This document shows positions 1-5,970 of a stretch of 9,469 bases of DNA, piece by piece. Positions within the stretch are counted from its first letter, which is position 1, and each line of letters opens with the position of its first letter. The DNA is from Scybalenecus merdavium. GTDB taxonomy: Bacteria; Bacillota; Clostridia; Oscillospirales; Acutalibacteraceae. The translations under genes were made by a program, and so were the position numbers. The stretch spans positions 1 to 9,469 of the forward strand of contig DVNM01000006.1 of assembly GCA_018714405.1 (NCBI GenBank). The letters are read 5' to 3'. Under the pieces are notes generated by a model. That model worked only from the letters and a program-made list of their open reading frames with translations. It did no database searches and was not told the origin of the DNA.

Positions 1-1
1 T

Positions 2-673
2 GACCCGGTGTTGTGGGCGATTGTAGTTTTTATCGCAACTCCTTTTATTGGCTTGCTGATTTATTTTCTGCGCCGTTCAGAGATAAAAGCAACATGTCCT
101 GCCTGCGGGAATCAAATTTCATTGAAAGCAAAATATTGTGAAGAATGCGGAACGCATATTGAAAACAAGGAGGATAATGGCGTTATGGTTAAACAGGAAA
201 CTCACCACTTAAAATTTATTGTTGCCGGTATTATCAGTATGGTGCTTATGTTGGTCTGCCTGACAGGGTTTATTGTCAGTGCTGCTACCGGAAATGGTGT
301 AAATACGGATATTACATCGAACGACCGAGTTTGGAATTTGGGAACAATCAGCATGAATTATGACACTTATCTGAATGGTGTTTGGAAGTTGGATTTTAGA
401 AGTGCCAGTGATGGATTTGTGAAAGAACAAAACATGATGGTAGATGACGCAGAAACTCAAATGCTTCACGCTGATATTTCTTGCGAAACGGTGCCTGATG
501 GAGCATCACTTACTTTGTGGCTGGTGCAGGGTGATGTATCAAAATCCTTTGATGTCACAAATCTTTCTGACCCCTTAGAGTATTCTTTGAGTGAATTTGA
601 AAACGGGAAAATCCATGTAAGATTGCAAATCAATGGTGTGGAAGATACGATTTCAGAAATCTATGTGAAATAA
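2..673 (+). CDS. Zinc-ribbon membrane protein with exported C-terminal domain (5' end probably outside window)
   Basis: I do not recognise a named function. Counting from a GTG at position 8, residues 3-21 form a membrane helix. A zinc ribbon with two Cys-x-x-Cys pairs (C30/C33 and C44/C47) follows, then a second helix at about 69-91, and a soluble, probably extracytoplasmic domain from about 92 to 221. The domain order suggests a membrane-bound sensor or scaffold, but that is inference. The frame stays open to the window edge, so the true start may lie upstream; no ribosome binding site can be seen for the GTG. A strong internal site (AAGGAGG, 167-173) lies 11 nt before an in-frame ATG at 185. 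Starting there would give a 162-residue form without the zinc ribbon and with one N-terminal anchor. The gene is clearly more A/T-rich than the resident genes beyond 1794 and is followed closely by another small membrane-protein gene, so the two probably form an operon. Confidence 0.75.
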   Translation, partial: DPVLWAIVVFIATPFIGLLIYFLRRSEIKATCPACGNQISLKAKYCEECGTHIENKEDNGVMVKQETHHLKFIVAGIISMVLMLVCLTGFIVSAATGNGVNTDITSNDRVWNLGTISMNYDTYLNGVWKLDFRSASDGFVKEQNMMVDDAETQMLHADISCETVPDGASLTLWLVQGDVSKSFDVTNLSDPLEYSLSEFENGKIHVRLQINGVEDTISEIYVK

Positions 674-696
674 CAAGTTATAACATGGAGAAATTT

Positions 697-1071
697 ATGA
701 AAAAATCTAAGGTCATAACATTTATAGGAGGCTTCTATATATTTGGCGGAATTGTTTCTTTTTTGTCCTTATTATTGGGGGGCAGTCCGCTGAATACAGT
801 TTTTGCTTTGCCAGATATACCGGATTATATCGTTAAATTTTTGCTTGCTATCATCTATATACCAGCAGGATATTTGTTCCTGAAAAGAGTAAAATTTTCT
901 AACTGGATGATATTGGTATTAGCTGTTTTGATTTTCTGTATAAGCGCAGAATTGACAACAACTTTTAACGCTCAGCCATACATCGGAAATATGTTGTATT
1001 CGTTGTTCGTTATCATTGCGACGATAATCAGAAGGAAAGAATTTACCAACAATATCAAATCCACGATATGA
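697..1071 (+). CDS. Small four-helix integral membrane protein, function unknown
   Basis: This 124-residue protein is almost entirely hydrophobic. Helices lie at roughly residues 5-28, 45-62, 68-86 and 95-112, joined by short polar loops, and it ends in a basic tail rich in Arg, Lys and Asn. I see no catalytic motif and cannot assign a family. I chose the ATG at 697 over the in-frame ATG at 685 because GGAG at 687-690 sits 6 nt before it and the N-terminus then reads MKKSK, a typical basic start before a first helix. The gene begins 23 nt after the zinc-ribbon protein's stop with no promoter or terminator between, so co-transcription is likely. Its low G+C matches the upstream gene and differs from the genes after 1794, suggesting both came in together. 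Confidence 0.7.
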   Translation: MKKSKVITFIGGFYIFGGIVSFLSLLLGGSPLNTVFALPDIPDYIVKFLLAIIYIPAGYLFLKRVKFSNWMILVLAVLIFCISAELTTTFNAQPYIGNMLYSLFVIIATIIRRKEFTNNIKSTI

Positions 1072-1099
1072 AACTCGATTAGCAAAGCCCACCGGAACA

Positions 1100-1202
1100 G
1101 TCAACGGTCAAGATGAACGGCGCATACGCGCCGCCGTTGACAGTCCCACCCGCCTTTGCTGGTAGGCAATCAAGGGGCGACAGCAAGGAGTGCTGCCGCC
1201 CC
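1100..1202 (+). promoter_or_regulatory. Structured leader with two hairpins upstream of the sigma-factor gene
   Basis: Two stem-loops are visible. The first has an outer 8-bp stem (1100-1107 with 1134-1141) enclosing a 5-bp GC stem (1119-1123 with 1128-1132, loop ATAC). The second has 12 positions per arm (1174-1185 with 1191-1202), one mismatch and the loop AGGAG. A perfect -35 hexamer TTGACA lies at 1137-1142, overlapping the outer stem, but no good -10 element sits 16-18 nt downstream, so a promoter here is uncertain. A similar structured segment precedes this regulator in related conjugative elements as I recall them. The second hairpin ends 29 nt before the start codon and could affect translation; the mechanism is not shown by the sequence. 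Confidence 0.5.
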
Positions 1203-1230
1203 GCACTATTATCAGAGAGGGGGAATTTCC

Positions 1231-1656
1231 ATGACCGAAGATGAAGCCTACAAAGTGCATATCCAATACACCTTTAACGCCTTTTGCAAGGTTGTCATTC
1301 GTCACGCCGCCATAGATATAATTTTGAAGCTACGCCGGAGGTGGGAATGGGAAGTTTCCCTTGACTATCTGATGAATGAGAAGTTTGTCCAGTTTGCCGA
1401 GCCGGAACAGCTTGAAGAATATCTTTTTACCGCCTGCGGCCAGACTGCCGTTCTATACCATGCGGAACTTGCCGCCGCCCTTGCCCTCTTGCCGGAGCAG
1501 ACGCAGGAAGAAATTTTCCGCTACTATTTCATGCGCCAGCCGCAGCGCGTGATCGGCGTACATATTGGCCGGACGCGCAGCACAGCGGGGCGGCATATCC
1601 AGCTTGCCTTGAAGCGGCGCCGGCGCATTGATTGGCGTAATTCTATCCATTTTTAG
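1231..1656 (+). CDS. Sigma-70-like regulator of a conjugative element (orphan, altered C-terminus)
   Basis: This 141-residue protein matches the small sigma-70-family regulators of Tn1549-type ICEs. The N-terminal part is a conserved helical segment (about 1-60, including ILKLRRRWEWEVSLDYLMNE at 31-50). The C-terminal part (about 76-128) is a region-4-like helix-turn-helix with an LPEQ...IFRYYF helix and the recognition stretch IGRTRSTAGRHIQ. Such proteins probably direct RNA polymerase to element promoters; this is family knowledge, not shown here. I chose the ATG at 1231 because GAGAGGGGG (1215-1223) lies 7 nt before it; the upstream in-frame ATG at 1156 falls inside the structured leader. 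The end (RRRIDWRNSIHF) lacks the usual acidic tail that follows LKRLREEM in relatives, suggesting that a junction or frameshift near 1619 replaced it. The downstream recombination genes are missing. Confidence 0.8.
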   Translation: MTEDEAYKVHIQYTFNAFCKVVIRHAAIDIILKLRRRWEWEVSLDYLMNEKFVQFAEPEQLEEYLFTACGQTAVLYHAELAAALALLPEQTQEEIFRYYFMRQPQRVIGVHIGRTRSTAGRHIQLALKRRRRIDWRNSIHF

Positions 1657-1707
1657 CATAATGATCATTCTTCAATAATTTGCACTTTTGGATAGCTCTT
1701 ATAAAAT

Positions 1708-1746
1708 AAAACACGCCGCGCAGAATTTCTGCGCGGCGTGTTTTTT
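1708..1746. terminator. Bidirectional Rho-independent terminator
   Basis: A nearly perfect inverted repeat runs 1708-1725 against 1727-1744, with a GC-rich core (CGCCGCGC). It is flanked by a T run on the plus strand (1741-1746) and an A-rich stretch (1703-1710) that gives a T tract on the minus strand. It lies between the convergent sigma-factor gene (ends 1656) and phosphodiesterase gene (ends 1794), so it should stop both transcripts and insulate the resident operon from the mobile DNA. Confidence 0.9.
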
Positions 1747-1793
1747 GTGATTTTAAGCGGCACGGGATTTGTGCCTGTTGGTTTGTTGATTTT

Positions 1794-2711
1794 TCAGTAC
1801 GTCAGGCAGTTGGTCGTAATGGTGTGCACGCCCCAGGAGATCAGCTGCTGCATCACTTCGGGGTCGTCGATCGTCCATGCGCCCAGCTGCAGCCCGGCGT
1901 CGGCGCATTTCTGCACCATTTCCTGCGTGTTTTCTTCGCGGTTGCCGTCAAAATCGATGCCGGCGTTCGGGCCAAGCGCCTTTGCCTCTTCGATCGCCTC
2001 ATCATCAATGACTTTTACCAGGTACCAAAGCGGGCAGGTGTCGGTCAGCTCGGCCATTTTCTGCAGGTTCTCAATGTGGAAGGAGATGAAATAGGTCTGC
2101 TCTTCCATATCGTATTTCTGCACCGATCCCATGATCTCGTCGTAGTGCTCGGTGTTGTTTTTGCCCTTGAGCTCAATGATCGGTTTCATGTCGTATTCGC
2201 GGCAAATCTGCAGGTATTCGTCGAGCGTGGTCAGCTTCAGATCCGGGTAGTTTTCAATGTTGTGGCCGTAGTCCACGTTGTAGGCAAGCAGTTCGTCGTA
2301 CGTTTTGTGCTCAATAAAGGCGGTGGTGTCCATCACGCGGTATGTAACGGGGTCGTGCGTGGTGACCCAAACGCCGTCTTTGGTGCGGTACACGTCGCAC
2401 TCGGCGCCCCAGTAACCGGCTTTGCCGGCCTCTTCAAACGCCGGGGCGGTGTTTTCGGGCGCCATGGCGCTGAACCCGCGGTGCGCGATCATCTGGATCT
2501 CGCCGGGCGTTTCGCCGGTCGCAACGATCTCGTAGTCCTCCAGCTTGCAGTAGTTGTACAGCCAGATCAGCCCCCCGCAGACGGCCAGAACGAGCAGCCC
2601 GGCAATGACCGATGCAGCGATCACGGCGATCTTTTGCTTTTTGGTCAGCTTCTTTTTGGGCGCGTCCGGCGTTTTTTGTACATTTGGTTTTACGGTTGTG
2701 GTTTCAGACAT
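1794..2711 (-). CDS. Membrane-anchored glycerophosphodiester phosphodiesterase (GDPD family)
   Basis: It should hydrolyse glycerophosphodiesters to an alcohol and glycerol 3-phosphate. Substrates could be deacylated phospholipids or polyglycerol-phosphate polymers; the exact one is unknown. The 305-residue protein has a Lys-rich cytoplasmic N-terminus, a membrane helix at about 28-52, and an outward-facing GDPD TIM barrel from about 70 to the end. The family's catalytic and metal residues are all there: HRGFSAMAPENT at 77-88 (H77, R78, E86), E104 and D106 in AECDV, H119 in THD, and E180/K182 in IELK. W279 and the late barrel strands are also present, so the domain is complete. The start overlaps the nitroreductase gene by 8 nt and has a strong site, AAGGAGG (2721-2727 on the minus strand), 9 nt upstream, which points to translational coupling. 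Transcription ends at the 1708-1746 terminator. Confidence 0.93.
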   Translation of the reverse strand: MSETTTVKPNVQKTPDAPKKKLTKKQKIAVIAASVIAGLLVLAVCGGLIWLYNYCKLEDYEIVATGETPGEIQMIAHRGFSAMAPENTAPAFEEAGKAGYWGAECDVYRTKDGVWVTTHDPVTYRVMDTTAFIEHKTYDELLAYNVDYGHNIENYPDLKLTTLDEYLQICREYDMKPIIELKGKNNTEHYDEIMGSVQKYDMEEQTYFISFHIENLQKMAELTDTCPLWYLVKVIDDEAIEEAKALGPNAGIDFDGNREENTQEMVQKCADAGLQLGAWTIDDPEVMQQLISWGVHTITTNCLTY

Positions 2712-3489
2712 CGTTTACTCCCTCCTTTGCAGCGCTGTCTGAAGGTTCGGGCATGCCTGCCGGCTGCCCGGTCTCAAAATTGCCGGCAGAGGTCCATCTG
2801 CCGTTTATGCCTTTTTCGCGCATGCCCGTTTCAAAGTGGAACTTGGCAATGCCAAAGTCGATGCTCTGGTCCGAATACGGTTCGGGCACGCCGGCGTGCA
2901 GCACGCCGTTTTCAAACTGGAACAGCACCGGCTGCCGGTTGACGGAGGACGGTGCGTTTTCCACCTGCTGCATGGCGAAAACGTATTCGTCGGGCAGCTT
3001 TTCGTCGCACACGGTAAACATTTTCTGGTACGGTTTGGAGGTCTTGTGCGTGACCCGGCGGATCATTTTTTCTTTTGCCGAAAGTTCTTTTCGCGCATAG
3101 CCGAATGCAATGGCAGCGTACAGGCGCACTTTTTTCGGCAACTTGCAAAGCTGAAAGATCTTTTCCTCTTTAAAGGTGCTGGAAAGCCAGCAGGTGCCGA
3201 GGCCGCTGTACACGGCCTCCAGCACCATTTGTTCGCCAAAGTAGCCGCAGTCCTCGCGCGCCTTTTGCGTGTCCGGGCCGCACACGGCCACAAGCGCAAA
3301 GCTGCCGCCCAGCATGGAGGACAGGCCCTTGCCCGTTTCAAACAGCACAAAGTTGAGCCCGGCCGTTTCGTTGATCCAGTCTACATACTGCTTCAGCACG
3401 TCAAGCACCTCGGGGGCGGGCGCTTTGTTTAGAAACGTGCGTCTGGAACGGCGCATCTGCATGGCTTCAATATATTCGTGGTTCGTCAT
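2704..3489 (-). CDS. Nitroreductase-family flavoprotein, TM1586 type
   Basis: A 261-residue protein of the TM1586-type putative nitroreductases, which carry a tandem arrangement of the nitroreductase fold and are expected to bind FMN. Visible features are the N-terminal basic FMN-contact motif RRSRRTF (13-19), the helix GYFGEQMVLEAVYSGLGTCW (82-101), the APSSVNRQP segment (179-187) typical of the second half, and DFGIAKFHFE (211-220). The physiological substrate is unknown; quinones or other electron-poor molecules are possible. The C-terminal 30 residues are Pro/Gly/Ser-rich and may be disordered. The ribosome site (GGAG about 11 nt before the ATG) is weak. It starts 46 nt after asnB's stop, has its own sigma-A promoter inside the end of asnB, and overlaps the phosphodiesterase gene, so it is the first gene of a two-gene operon or the middle of a three-gene one. 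Confidence 0.85.
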   Translation of the reverse strand: MTNHEYIEAMQMRRSRRTFLNKAPAPEVLDVLKQYVDWINETAGLNFVLFETGKGLSSMLGGSFALVAVCGPDTQKAREDCGYFGEQMVLEAVYSGLGTCWLSSTFKEEKIFQLCKLPKKVRLYAAIAFGYARKELSAKEKMIRRVTHKTSKPYQKMFTVCDEKLPDEYVFAMQQVENAPSSVNRQPVLFQFENGVLHAGVPEPYSDQSIDFGIAKFHFETGMREKGINGRWTSAGNFETGQPAGMPEPSDSAAKEGVNDV

Positions 3490-3529
3490 TCGTTTTACAG
3501 CTCCGTTTTCTGTACTTTTTCACAAGTTT

Positions 3530-3558
3530 ACTATATCACAATACACCCGTGATTTCAA
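3530..3558 (-). promoter_or_regulatory. Sigma-A promoter inside the 3' end of asnB, driving nitroreductase-GDPD
   Basis: Read on the minus strand, TTGAAA (3553-3558) is followed by a 17-nt spacer and TATAGT (3530-3535), with a TG one base before the -10 (extended -10). Five of six positions match consensus in the -10 and four or more in the -35. It covers the last codons and the stop of asnB. Transcripts would start near 3523, about 35 nt before the nitroreductase ATG. No terminator lies between the genes, so read-through from asnB is also possible. Confidence 0.65.
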
Positions 3559-5371
3559 CATTGTAATTTTTGAAGAAAACGTAGATTTGGTAAATGTAGG
3601 CCAAAATCTGTGGGCCGCGCATCAGCTGGCCGTACCACGGGTCTTGAATGGCGTTTGCGTCCTGCATCAGCGCGTGCACCGGCGCCGGGTCGATCAGGTC
3701 GCAAAGCGGCGTTTCCCGGTCGTTGATCGCTTCCTCGGCCAGCCGGCAAACGGCCTGAAAAAATATGGGGTTGTGCGTTTTGGGGTAGGGGCTTTTTTTG
3801 CGCCAGGCGATGTCGTAGGGCAGCTCGTTTTCAAACGCTTTTCGCACAATGCCTTTTTCGCGCCCGAAAAGCGACTTCATCTCCCACGGCATGTTGTAGG
3901 CGTATTCGACCAGCCGGCAGTCGCAAAACGGCACGCGCACCTCGAGCGAGCTTTCCATGCTCATCACGTCCTTGCGCATCAAAAGCGTCTGCATGAACCA
4001 CTGCAGGTTCAGCACAAACATTTCGCGCATGCGTTTTTCCCGCGGCGTGTCGCCCGGCAGACTGTCGGTCATGGCAAGCGTTTCTTCGTAGCGGGCGCGC
4101 GCGTAGGCGTCGCCGTGCGGCAAAAGGCCGTTTTTCAGTATCTGCCGGCGCACGTCGGTGCTGCGTGACCAGGGGAACGTGTCTTCAAACAAAATCGCAT
4201 CGTTGTGGTACCACGGGTAGCCGCCGAAAATTTCGTCGGCGCATTCGCCGGACAGGCAGACTTTGAACTCCTTTTTGACCTCGCGGCAAAACAGCAGAAG
4301 GCTCGAGTCCACGTCGGCAAACGCCGGGTAGCCCTTGGCCAGCACGCTGTCTTTCAGGGCAGATGCCACGTCTTCGTTTTTCAGCACAATGTTTTTGTGC
4401 CTGGAGCCGATGTAGTCCGCCATCTGGCCGATGTAGTCGGAGTCCTTGTTGGGCTGGAACAGGCTTTTTTGGAAATATTTGTCGTTGTCCACATAGTCTA
4501 CCGAAAATGTGTGCAGCGTTTCGCCGCGTTTTTTCATCTCGCTTTGCATCACGGCGCAGATGACTGAGGAGTCGAGCCCGCCGGAAAGAAAGGCGCAGAT
4601 CGGCACGTCGCTGATCATTTGGCGCTTGATGGCGTCCGTCAGCAAAAAGTGCGTGTGCTCGATCGTTTCGTCCGGCTCTTCTTTGTGCTCGGCCGCTTTC
4701 AGCTGCCAGTATGGGAATATGGAAAGTTCGCCGTCGCGGTATTTCAGAAAATGGCCGGGCGGCAGTTCGGCAATGTCTTTAAACACCGTTTTGCCGGGCG
4801 TGGAGGCCGGCCCCAGCATAAAGATCTCGTTCAGGCCGTCTTCGTCCACAACGGGGCGCACAAACGGCATCAAAAGCATGGTCGGCACGCGGCTTGCAAA
4901 TGAAAGACCGCCGCCGGATGTGCTGTAGTAAAACGGTTTCACGCCCATTTTGTCGCGTGCGGCGAGCAGCGTTTTCGTTTCGGTGTTGTAAACACCAAAG
5001 GCAAAAATGCCGTTGAGCTTGTCAAGGGCCGCTTCCTGCCATACGGCGCAGGCCTTTAAAACGATTTCGGTGTCGCTGTGCGTTTCAAACGTCTGCCCGG
5101 CGTCCTCCAGTTCTTTTTTCAGCTCCGCAGTGTTATAGATCTCGCCGTTGTAACAAATGATGTACGGCCCAAAGCGCATCGGCTGCCGGCCGTTCTCCGG
5201 GTCCACGATCGCAAGCCTGCGGTGCAAAAGCGCCGCATGGTGCTCGGTGTATTCGCCGTGCCCGTCCGGGCCGCGGCTTTTCAGGCTTTCGCTGATCTTT
5301 TCCAGTATGTTTTTTTGCTTTTCCTCTTTTAAGTCGATTTTGGAATTGAGTATACCGGCAATCCCACACAT
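3536..5371 (-). CDS. asnB: Asparagine synthetase, glutamine-hydrolysing
   Basis: Cytoplasmic enzyme that makes asparagine from aspartate, ATP and glutamine. The 611-residue length is usual for the long Firmicutes forms. The N-terminal glutaminase domain (about 2-210) has the nucleophile Cys2 after the start Met (MCGIAGIL), RGPDG at 33-37, the Arg-rich RRLAIVD at 51-57, YNGEIYN at 74-80 and HSDTE at 98-102. The synthetase domain has the pyrophosphate loop SGGLDSS at 263-269 and the signature SGECADEIFGGYPWY at 374-388. I start it at the ATG at 5371 and not the in-frame GTG at 5378-5380, because Cys2 must become the N-terminal residue and AGAGGTGAT precedes this ATG at good spacing. The gene is intact. 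It lies between the spore protein gene, which has its own terminator, and the nitroreductase gene. Some relatives amidate cell-wall or secondary-metabolite substrates, but nothing here suggests that. Confidence 0.95.
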   Translation of the reverse strand: MCGIAGILNSKIDLKEEKQKNILEKISESLKSRGPDGHGEYTEHHAALLHRRLAIVDPENGRQPMRFGPYIICYNGEIYNTAELKKELEDAGQTFETHSDTEIVLKACAVWQEAALDKLNGIFAFGVYNTETKTLLAARDKMGVKPFYYSTSGGGLSFASRVPTMLLMPFVRPVVDEDGLNEIFMLGPASTPGKTVFKDIAELPPGHFLKYRDGELSIFPYWQLKAAEHKEEPDETIEHTHFLLTDAIKRQMISDVPICAFLSGGLDSSVICAVMQSEMKKRGETLHTFSVDYVDNDKYFQKSLFQPNKDSDYIGQMADYIGSRHKNIVLKNEDVASALKDSVLAKGYPAFADVDSSLLLFCREVKKEFKVCLSGECADEIFGGYPWYHNDAILFEDTFPWSRSTDVRRQILKNGLLPHGDAYARARYEETLAMTDSLPGDTPREKRMREMFVLNLQWFMQTLLMRKDVMSMESSLEVRVPFCDCRLVEYAYNMPWEMKSLFGREKGIVRKAFENELPYDIAWRKKSPYPKTHNPIFFQAVCRLAEEAINDRETPLCDLIDPAPVHALMQDANAIQDPWYGQLMRGPQILAYIYQIYVFFKNYNVEITGVL

Positions 5372-5391
5372 AAATATCACCTCTCATACCC

Positions 5392-5421
5392 ATGATATGC
5401 AGCAAGCGGCAAAACGCGCAA
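5392..5421 (-). promoter_or_regulatory. Possible weak promoter for asnB
   Basis: Read on the minus strand, TTGCGC (5416-5421), an 18-nt spacer and TATCAT (5392-5397) make a mediocre sigma-A match about 20 nt before the asnB start. It is the best candidate I see between the upstream terminator and asnB. The very short leader that would result, and the weak -35, keep confidence low. Confidence 0.25.
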
Positions 5422-5448
5422 AAACGCGGCCTTTGGCCATTTGCACAG

Positions 5449-5488
5449 GGGAACAAACGGAAAACGGGCGCTGCTTTTGCAGCGCCCG
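5449..5488 (-). terminator. Rho-independent terminator of the spore-protein gene
   Basis: A perfect 10-bp GC stem (5465-5474 with 5479-5488) with a 4-nt loop is followed on the minus strand by a T-rich tract (TTTTCCGTTTGTT). It lies 38 nt after the spore-protein stop and about 90 nt before asnB, so the spore gene is transcribed as a single unit. Confidence 0.85.
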
Positions 5489-5526
5489 CCGGATCCAATC
5501 CTTTAAAACTGTTTTTTGTGGTGGAC

Positions 5527-5718
5527 TTATTTCATGGATTCTTCGTAAGCCTTGATCATCTTTTTCACCATCTGGCCGCCGACAGAACCGGCCTGCTTAG
5601 ACGTAAGGTCGCCGTTATAGCCCTGCTTCAGGTTTACGCCGACTTCCTGGGCAGCCTCCATCTTAAATCTGTTGAGAGCTTCTTTCGCCTCGGGAACAAC
5701 ACTCTTGTTGCTTGCCAT
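5527..5718 (-). CDS. Alpha/beta-type small acid-soluble spore protein
   Basis: A 63-residue DNA-binding protein of the alpha/beta SASP family. These coat spore DNA, shift it towards an A-like form and protect it against UV and heat, and are degraded by the GPR protease at germination. The two family blocks are both clear: the first is RFKMEAAQEVGVNLKQGYNG (17-36), which contains the GPR cleavage region, and the second is DLTSKQAGSVGGQMVKKMI (37-55) with its invariant Gly pair. Length is usual. The ribosome site AAGGAG is 9 nt before the ATG. It is monocistronic, with its own terminator, and is divergent from the serine-hydrolase gene. The gene shows that the source lineage makes, or descends from makers of, endospores. 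Its expression is expected in the forespore under sigma-G. Many Clostridia carry several paralogues, so I give no ssp letter. Confidence 0.96.
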   Translation of the reverse strand: MASNKSVVPEAKEALNRFKMEAAQEVGVNLKQGYNGDLTSKQAGSVGGQMVKKMIKAYEESMK

Positions 5719-5759
5719 TCGTGCACACTCCTTTACTCAAGTTTTTGCGTTTGCAAAAG

Positions 5760-5789
5760 TATTGTGTGACAGATTCGCCGTTTTACAAA
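5760..5789 (-). promoter_or_regulatory. Candidate sigma-G promoter of the spore-protein gene
   Basis: On the minus strand, TTTGTA (5784-5789), a 17-nt spacer and CACAATA (5760-5766) partly fit the forespore sigma-G consensus (about TGHATA and CATNHTA): six of seven positions in the -10 and four of six in the -35. Just downstream, TTTTGC and GCAAAA (5743-5748 and 5753-5758) form a small hairpin in the leader. Position and gene identity support it more than the match itself. Confidence 0.35.
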
Positions 5790-5860
5790 TGAAAAATTTT
5801 GCCTTTTTGTGCGCATAAAAATATACGCTTTTCCTATGGATTTTTATAGTTTATAAGTAT

Positions 5861-5889
5861 TTGCTATTTGGAATCGCGGCCGTTATAAT
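5861..5889 (+). promoter_or_regulatory. Sigma-A promoter of the serine-hydrolase lipoprotein gene
   Basis: TTGCTA (5861-5866), a 17-nt spacer and a perfect TATAAT (5884-5889) make a strong housekeeping promoter. The start would fall near 5896, leaving a leader of about 75 nt before the ATG at 5971. It is divergent from the spore-protein promoter about 70 nt away. Confidence 0.75.
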
Positions 5890-5917
5890 AAAATTGCAAA
5901 GAATATTGCAAAAATTT

Positions 5918-5954
5918 GCGCCAAACGCCGGGGCGGTGGCGCGCACGGCGTTTG
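5918..5954 (+). other. Leader with two competing hairpins before the serine-hydrolase gene
   Basis: One stem pairs 5922-5930 with 5946-5954 (9 bp, CAAACGCCG with CGGCGTTTG). Another pairs 5918-5922 with 5938-5942 (GCGCC with GGCGC). They share base 5922 and interlock, so they largely exclude each other. The longer stem ends two bases before the probable ribosome site (AAAGGG, about 5958-5963). This could tune translation, but high local G+C also makes chance pairing likely. Confidence 0.3.
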
Positions 5955-5970
5955 CAGAAAGGGCGTTTTT

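Larger units (their letters stand above)
1072..1656 (+). mobile_element. Probable remnant or edge of a Tn1549-type integrative and conjugative element
   Basis: The sigma-70-like regulator and the hairpin-rich leader before it resemble a module I know from Tn1549-family conjugative transposons of Clostridia. In intact elements of this kind the regulator is normally followed by a small helix-turn-helix protein, an excisionase and a recombinase. Here a terminator and a chromosomal-type gene on the other strand follow at once. No relaxase, type IV secretion gene, recombinase or clear attachment repeats are visible. The two A/T-rich genes at 2-1071 may be cargo of the same element. Boundaries are approximate; the right one is placed at the regulator's stop because its last 10 or so codons no longer look like the family. 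Confidence 0.45.

Noticed and set aside
1824..2942. Long plus-strand open frame (372 codons) opposite the GDPD and nitroreductase genes
   Set aside because: It lies antisense to two genes with full family motifs, has a low-complexity Val/His/Phe-rich translation and no ribosome site; it is a shadow of G+C-rich coding sequence.
3269..4168. Plus-strand open frame (299 codons) opposite nitroreductase and asnB
   Set aside because: Antisense to clearly coding sequence across two genes, without motifs or a start site; a shadow frame.
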